Assembly (NCBI GenBank): GCA_030643455.1 | Contig: DAOWLV010000089.1 | Location: 1-9,548 of the forward strand | Source: Candidatus Krumholzibacteriia bacterium | GTDB taxonomy: Bacteria; Krumholzibacteriota; Krumholzibacteriia; LZORAL124-64-63 | DNA: 9,548 nucleotides | Direction of reading: 5' to 3' | Part shown: positions 7,164-9,548 of the stretch, in pieces | Layout of the letters: the number at the start of each line of letters is the position of its first letter | Position numbering within the stretch: position 1 is the first letter of the stretch | Made by a program: the position numbers and the translations under genes | Notes under the pieces: generated by a model | What the model saw: the letters and a program-made list of their open reading frames with translations, nothing else | Database searches by the model: none | Told to the model about the DNA's origin: nothing

Positions 7164-7266
7164 CCAAGCCCGTCCCCGCATCGGGGAATCCGGGATGTCC
7201 TCGTCGCGATCCGGACGGATTGCTCCTGCGGATTACCCGGATTCCCCGATACGGGGACGGGCTTGG
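7164..7266. repeat. Long inverted repeat of two nested hairpins (31-bp arms)
   Basis: The arms 7164-7194 and 7236-7266 are reverse complements at 30 of 31 positions, separated by 41 bases. Each arm is itself a small hairpin: CCCCG-CAT-CGGGG (7174-7186) and CCCCG-ATA-CGGGG (7244-7256). The only mismatch (7179 against 7251) falls in the two small loops. The element can therefore fold either as one long stem or as two short hairpins. It sits in an intergenic gap, as REP/BIME-type palindromes and MITEs do. No T-run follows directly on either strand, so it is not a textbook intrinsic terminator, although such a stem could still stop or stabilise the upstream mRNA. No target-site duplication is visible. 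No second copy occurs in the window. Confidence 0.8.
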
Positions 7267-7280
7267 CACAGGGGTTGTTT
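7263..7280 (+). promoter_or_regulatory. Weak sigma-54-like promoter sequence
   Basis: TTGGCACAGGGGTTGTTT matches the -24 block (TTGGCAC) perfectly. It has TTG at the right distance for the -12 block, but the nearly invariant GC there is GT (7277-7278). A transcript would start near 7290 and run 235 bases to the CheW gene. The left end overlaps the inverted repeat, so the match may be accidental. Confidence 0.2.
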
Positions 7281-7513
7281 GATTGGAACAGGAGGAAGGA
7301 AGACCCGGAATTATCGAAGCAGGTCGGCCACTCCACAGCACATAGGTAACCTTGTAAAAATTAACCACTTACAGGTTGTCCACAAAAGCCGGGTGGACAG
7401 TGAGACGAATTCTCAAGATCTTGGCTGGCTGGAAATCCAGAGAAGGAACGTCATTAGCGGTCAGAATTTTGCCGGGGCAGAATGAACGGCGCAGGACACG
7501 ACACACAGAACAC

Positions 7514-7518
7514 GGAGG
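7514..7518 (+). promoter_or_regulatory. Ribosome-binding site that decides the CheW start
   Basis: GGAGG directly abuts an ATG at 7519, which leaves no room for initiation there. The second in-frame ATG at 7525 lies 6 bases after it, an ideal spacing, and is taken as the start. Confidence 0.7.
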
Positions 7519-7524
7519 ATGGCG

Positions 7525-8025
7525 ATGACTCCCGAATGCGCAGTGGCAACGATTGCACAGGCCGGAAAGTACCTTTCGTTCAGGCTTGATAGCCAGGAGT
7601 ACGGGCTGGAAATCCTCAAGGTCCAGGAAATCGTCGGCGCCACCGGACTATCTGCGCTTCCCTTGGCGCCGGAGAATATCCGGGGCCTGATCCGGTTGCG
7701 CGGCCGGGATATTCCCGTGGTCGAGCTGCGCGGCCTGTTCGGCTTGAAAACCGGTCAGGAATCCGAGAAGAACTGCGTCATCATCGCCCAGATCCCGTTT
7801 CTGGGCTCCGTGGCCACCCTGGGTCTGCTGGTGGACGAGGTCTGCGAGGTGCTGAACATCACCGACGACGAGATCCAGTTCCCCCCCTCCCTGGCCGGTG
7901 GCATGGAAGAACCCGATTTCATCACCGGAATGGGCAAATTAGAGGAAAAGGACGTGATTCTGCTGGAAATCGAGAAGTTCTTCAACGAGGAAGAACTCAA
8001 GACAGTGGTGATGTGGGACGATTAA
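7525..8025 (+). CDS. cheW: CheW-type chemotaxis scaffold protein
   Basis: The 166-residue protein is essentially a single CheW domain (about 14-155), the usual size for CheW. Recognisable parts are YLSFRLDSQEYGLEILKVQEIV near the N-terminus, the core phrase GLIRLRGRDIPVVELRGLFGL (about 54-74), and GLLVDEVCEVLNI (100-112), all typical of the two beta-barrel halves. CheW is cytoplasmic and couples chemoreceptors to the histidine kinase CheA. No CheA, receptor or CheY gene is in the window, so its partners are encoded elsewhere. It could serve a non-flagellar Che-like pathway. The C-terminus is acidic (FFNEEELKTVVMWDD). The next gene, an HDOD regulator, follows after 49 bp on the same strand and is probably co-transcribed. 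Confidence 0.9.
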   Translation: MTPECAVATIAQAGKYLSFRLDSQEYGLEILKVQEIVGATGLSALPLAPENIRGLIRLRGRDIPVVELRGLFGLKTGQESEKNCVIIAQIPFLGSVATLGLLVDEVCEVLNITDDEIQFPPSLAGGMEEPDFITGMGKLEEKDVILLEIEKFFNEEELKTVVMWDD

Positions 8026-8074
8026 AACCCGATGAGGGTTGATGTCCACTCCGTGAAAAGGAAAAGGTCGTATC

Positions 8075-8944
8075 GTGAAACCCCGCAATAAAATCCTGGC
8101 CAAGGTCCGTTCCGTTCCTTCCATCCCTTCGGTCGTGGTCAAACTCAGGAAATTCCTGAGGGATCCCGACGTCAGTTTCGACGAACTGGCGAAGGTCATC
8201 GAATACGATCCCGGCCTGACGGTGAACCTGCTGCAGCTGGCCAATTCGGCCTATTTCGGCTGGTCGGGGAAAATCAAGACGGTGAAGGAAGCCATCACAC
8301 GTCTGGGCACCAACCGGATCTTCCAGATGGTGTTGTGCATGTCGGTGGCCCCGATGGTGCGCAAGCCGATCAAGGGTTACGACATGGAGTCGAACGGCCT
8401 ATGGAAACACTCCATCGCCACGGCCATCTGCAGCGAGCAGCTTGCCAGGATGAAAAATATTCCCGACTCCGAAGAGGTCTTCACCGCGGGTCTGCTCCAC
8501 GACATGGGCAAGATCCTGCTGGGCACCTTCGTGGAAATCGACGACGAACCCATCAAGGACCTGGTCAATCTGGAGGGCTTGTCCTTCAACGAGGCCGAGC
8601 GCAGGATCCTGGGCATCGACCACGCCGAAGCGGCGGCCGAACTGTTGCAATACTGGAAACTCCCTGAGAGCGTGGTGGCCGCCGCCCGGTGGCATCACAA
8701 TCCGGAAGCGGCCCCCCAGAAGAACCGGAACATCGTGGACCTGATTCACGTGGCGGACATTCTCTGCATCAGGATGGGTTGGGGTATAGGCACGGACGGC
8801 CCGCTCTATAGGCTGGACAAGGATGCACAGGAACGGCTGGGGATCAATTCCATGGTTGAGGACGAGGTGACCCGCAAGGTGGGGGCGGCTATCGACGAAC
8901 TCAAGAACATCCTGAACTTCGCACCCGAGCCGATTCACACCTGA
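8075..8944 (+). CDS. HDOD-domain signalling protein
   Basis: The 289-residue product is a stand-alone HDOD protein (domain about 10-210) with no receiver, GGDEF or EAL part attached. The family signature is clear: PSIPSVVVKLRKFLRDPDVSFDELA near the N-terminus, YDPGLTVNLLQLANSAYFG (44-62), LWKHSIATA (109-117, His112), GLLHDMGKILL (139-149, His142-Asp143), DHAEAAAELLQYWKLP (182-197) and RWHHNPE (205-211). HDOD proteins are regulators of signalling, motility or the cell cycle; catalytic activity is generally not established for them, although this one keeps HD-like histidines. GTG at 8075 is preceded by an AAAAGG ribosome-binding site 7 bases upstream. It follows the CheW gene by 49 bp, and the pair suggests a shared signalling role. 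Its stop is 13 bp from that of the convergent ThiI-like gene. Confidence 0.9.
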   Translation: MKPRNKILAKVRSVPSIPSVVVKLRKFLRDPDVSFDELAKVIEYDPGLTVNLLQLANSAYFGWSGKIKTVKEAITRLGTNRIFQMVLCMSVAPMVRKPIKGYDMESNGLWKHSIATAICSEQLARMKNIPDSEEVFTAGLLHDMGKILLGTFVEIDDEPIKDLVNLEGLSFNEAERRILGIDHAEAAAELLQYWKLPESVVAAARWHHNPEAAPQKNRNIVDLIHVADILCIRMGWGIGTDGPLYRLDKDAQERLGINSMVEDEVTRKVGAAIDELKNILNFAPEPIHT

Positions 8945-8957
8945 CCCGGATTACCGG

Positions 8958-9548
8958 TCACCTGCCGCCGATTTTCACCTCCACGGTGTCAGCTACGGCT
9001 TCCCGGACGGCGTCGTCCAGATCCATTTTCGAGGAAAACATGAGCAGATCCTGGGCCCGGGCGGTAAGCACGGGTTTGGGCGACCTGAGGGAGCAACAGT
9101 CCCGGTAGGGCAGGACCGACGTTTTGAAGGCGCCGATCTTCTTGGACCAGGCGGTGATCTCCATCTTGTCCATGCCGATCAAGGGTCGCAGGATCGGCAG
9201 CTCCACATCCGAACTGATGGCACCCAGGTTGGGAAGGGTCTGGCTGGCCACCTGGCCCAGGCTGTCACCGGTCACCAGGCCCAGGCAGCTGTTGCGGCGG
9301 GCCAGGCGGGCCGCGGTCTTGACCATGAACCGACGGAACATGACCATGTCGTAACTGTCGGCGATATTCCCGATGGCCCGCATCTCGTAGGGCACCACCG
9401 GCACCAGGAGCAGCTTGAGCACCGACGGCGAATACCGCGCCAGGATCTCCACCAGTTCCTTGATCTTGGCGACATCCGCCTCGTGGATGTTGCGGCCCGA
9501 ATAGAAGTGGACGAAGGTGGGCCGGCTGCCGCGGCGCATCATCAGCCA
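8958..9548 (-). CDS. thiI: tRNA 4-thiouridine synthetase ThiI, C-terminal part (5' end outside window)
   Basis: The frame stays open to the window edge and reads WLMMRRG at its first visible residues. In ThiI this follows directly after the ATP-binding SGG-x-DSPVA loop, which would lie just outside. Diagnostic ThiI phrases follow: FRRFMVKTAARLA, LVTGDSLGQVASQTLPNL, LPILRPLIGMDKMEI and LPYRDCCSL. ThiI adenylates uridine 8 of tRNA and helps replace its oxygen with sulfur; it is also linked to thiamine thiazole synthesis. The cysteines of DCCSL sit where family members keep a conserved cysteine. The chain ends about 45 residues later, in VEVKIGGR, with no rhodanese domain, so this is the short form as in Bacillus, unlike the longer E. 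coli enzyme. Sulfur must then come from a separate cysteine desulfurase. The gene is convergent with the HDOD gene. Confidence 0.92.
   Translation of the reverse strand, partial: WLMMRRGSRPTFVHFYSGRNIHEADVAKIKELVEILARYSPSVLKLLLVPVVPYEMRAIGNIADSYDMVMFRRFMVKTAARLARRNSCLGLVTGDSLGQVASQTLPNLGAISSDVELPILRPLIGMDKMEITAWSKKIGAFKTSVLPYRDCCSLRSPKPVLTARAQDLLMFSSKMDLDDAVREAVADTVEVKIGGR

Larger units (their letters stand above)
7119..7524. other. Non-coding gap between envelope cluster and CheW gene
   Basis: These 406 bases carry no gene I can support. They contain a 103-bp inverted-repeat element (7164-7266) 45 bases after the kinase-like stop codon, a weak sigma-54-like sequence at its right edge (7263-7280), and the CheW ribosome-binding site at the end. 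The part from about 7290 to 7500 has no recognised motif. The promoter of the CheW gene must lie somewhere here, because the upstream repeat probably separates the transcripts, but I could not place a good -35/-10 pair. Confidence 0.6.

Noticed and set aside
7082..7170. Minus-strand phrase GGGVYLIEIRGEKTVSYR, reminiscent of the end of a FlgD-like or type IX sorting domain
   Set aside because: The resemblance covers only about 20 residues. It runs antisense into the end of the kinase-like gene and its upstream frame passes through the inverted repeat. It may be a relic, but chance is as likely.
7376..7384. TTGTCCACA, one base from a DnaA box
   Set aside because: It is a single near-match with no cluster of boxes, AT-rich unwinding region or replication gene nearby.
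8942..8960. Imperfect hairpin (TGACC-CGG / CCGGTCA) spanning both stop codons of the convergent HDOD and ThiI genes
   Set aside because: The stem is 7 bp with a bulge and has no T-run directly following on either strand, so it is not supported as a bidirectional terminator.

Overview
The window comes from a GC-rich, diderm (outer-membrane-bearing) bacterium. Evidence for this is an Omp85-type outer-membrane barrel, a lipoprotein signal and secreted proteins with Sec signals. The aromatic-, Gly- and Asp-rich secreted protein at the left edge, and the company of an Omp85-like barrel and a kinase-like secreted protein, recall poorly cultured lineages such as Eisenbacteria/Krumholzibacteria-type FCB relatives, Acidobacteria or myxobacteria. 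That placement is an impression, not a demonstrated assignment. I see no phage, transposase, CRISPR, rRNA or tRNA sequence.

Layout. Bases 1-1516 (minus) hold the first 505 codons of a large secreted protein that runs off the left edge. A 325-base gap (1517-1841) carries its candidate promoter, a small dyad and an intrinsic terminator for the next gene. Bases 1842-3191 (minus) encode a complete RlmD/TrmA-family 23S rRNA uracil-C5 methyltransferase with its iron-sulfur cysteines. Transcription then diverges: 3302-7118 (plus) is a tight three-gene envelope cluster. It comprises an NlpC/P60 cell-wall hydrolase lipoprotein, an Omp85/BamA-like barrel protein, and an exported protein with a kinase-like catalytic signature. 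The genes are spaced 12 bp apart, then overlap by 29 bp. A 406-base non-coding gap (7119-7524) contains a striking 31-bp inverted repeat made of two nested hairpins. Next come a CheW-type scaffold (7525-8025) and an HDOD-domain regulator (8075-8944), probably one transcription unit. At the right edge, convergent on it, is the C-terminal part of a ThiI-type tRNA 4-thiouridine synthetase (8958-9548, minus), cut just after its ATP-binding loop.

How the genes may work together. The rRNA and tRNA modification genes are housekeeping. CheW plus HDOD looks like part of a signalling pathway whose receptor and kinase lie elsewhere. The most interesting unit is 3302-7118: all three products should leave the cytoplasm (lipid-anchored, outer-membrane and periplasmic/secreted). 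The barrel and the kinase-like gene are overlapped in a way that suggests coupled translation. The function of this set is unknown, and the kinase-like reading rests on motifs I can see by eye, not on a profile search.
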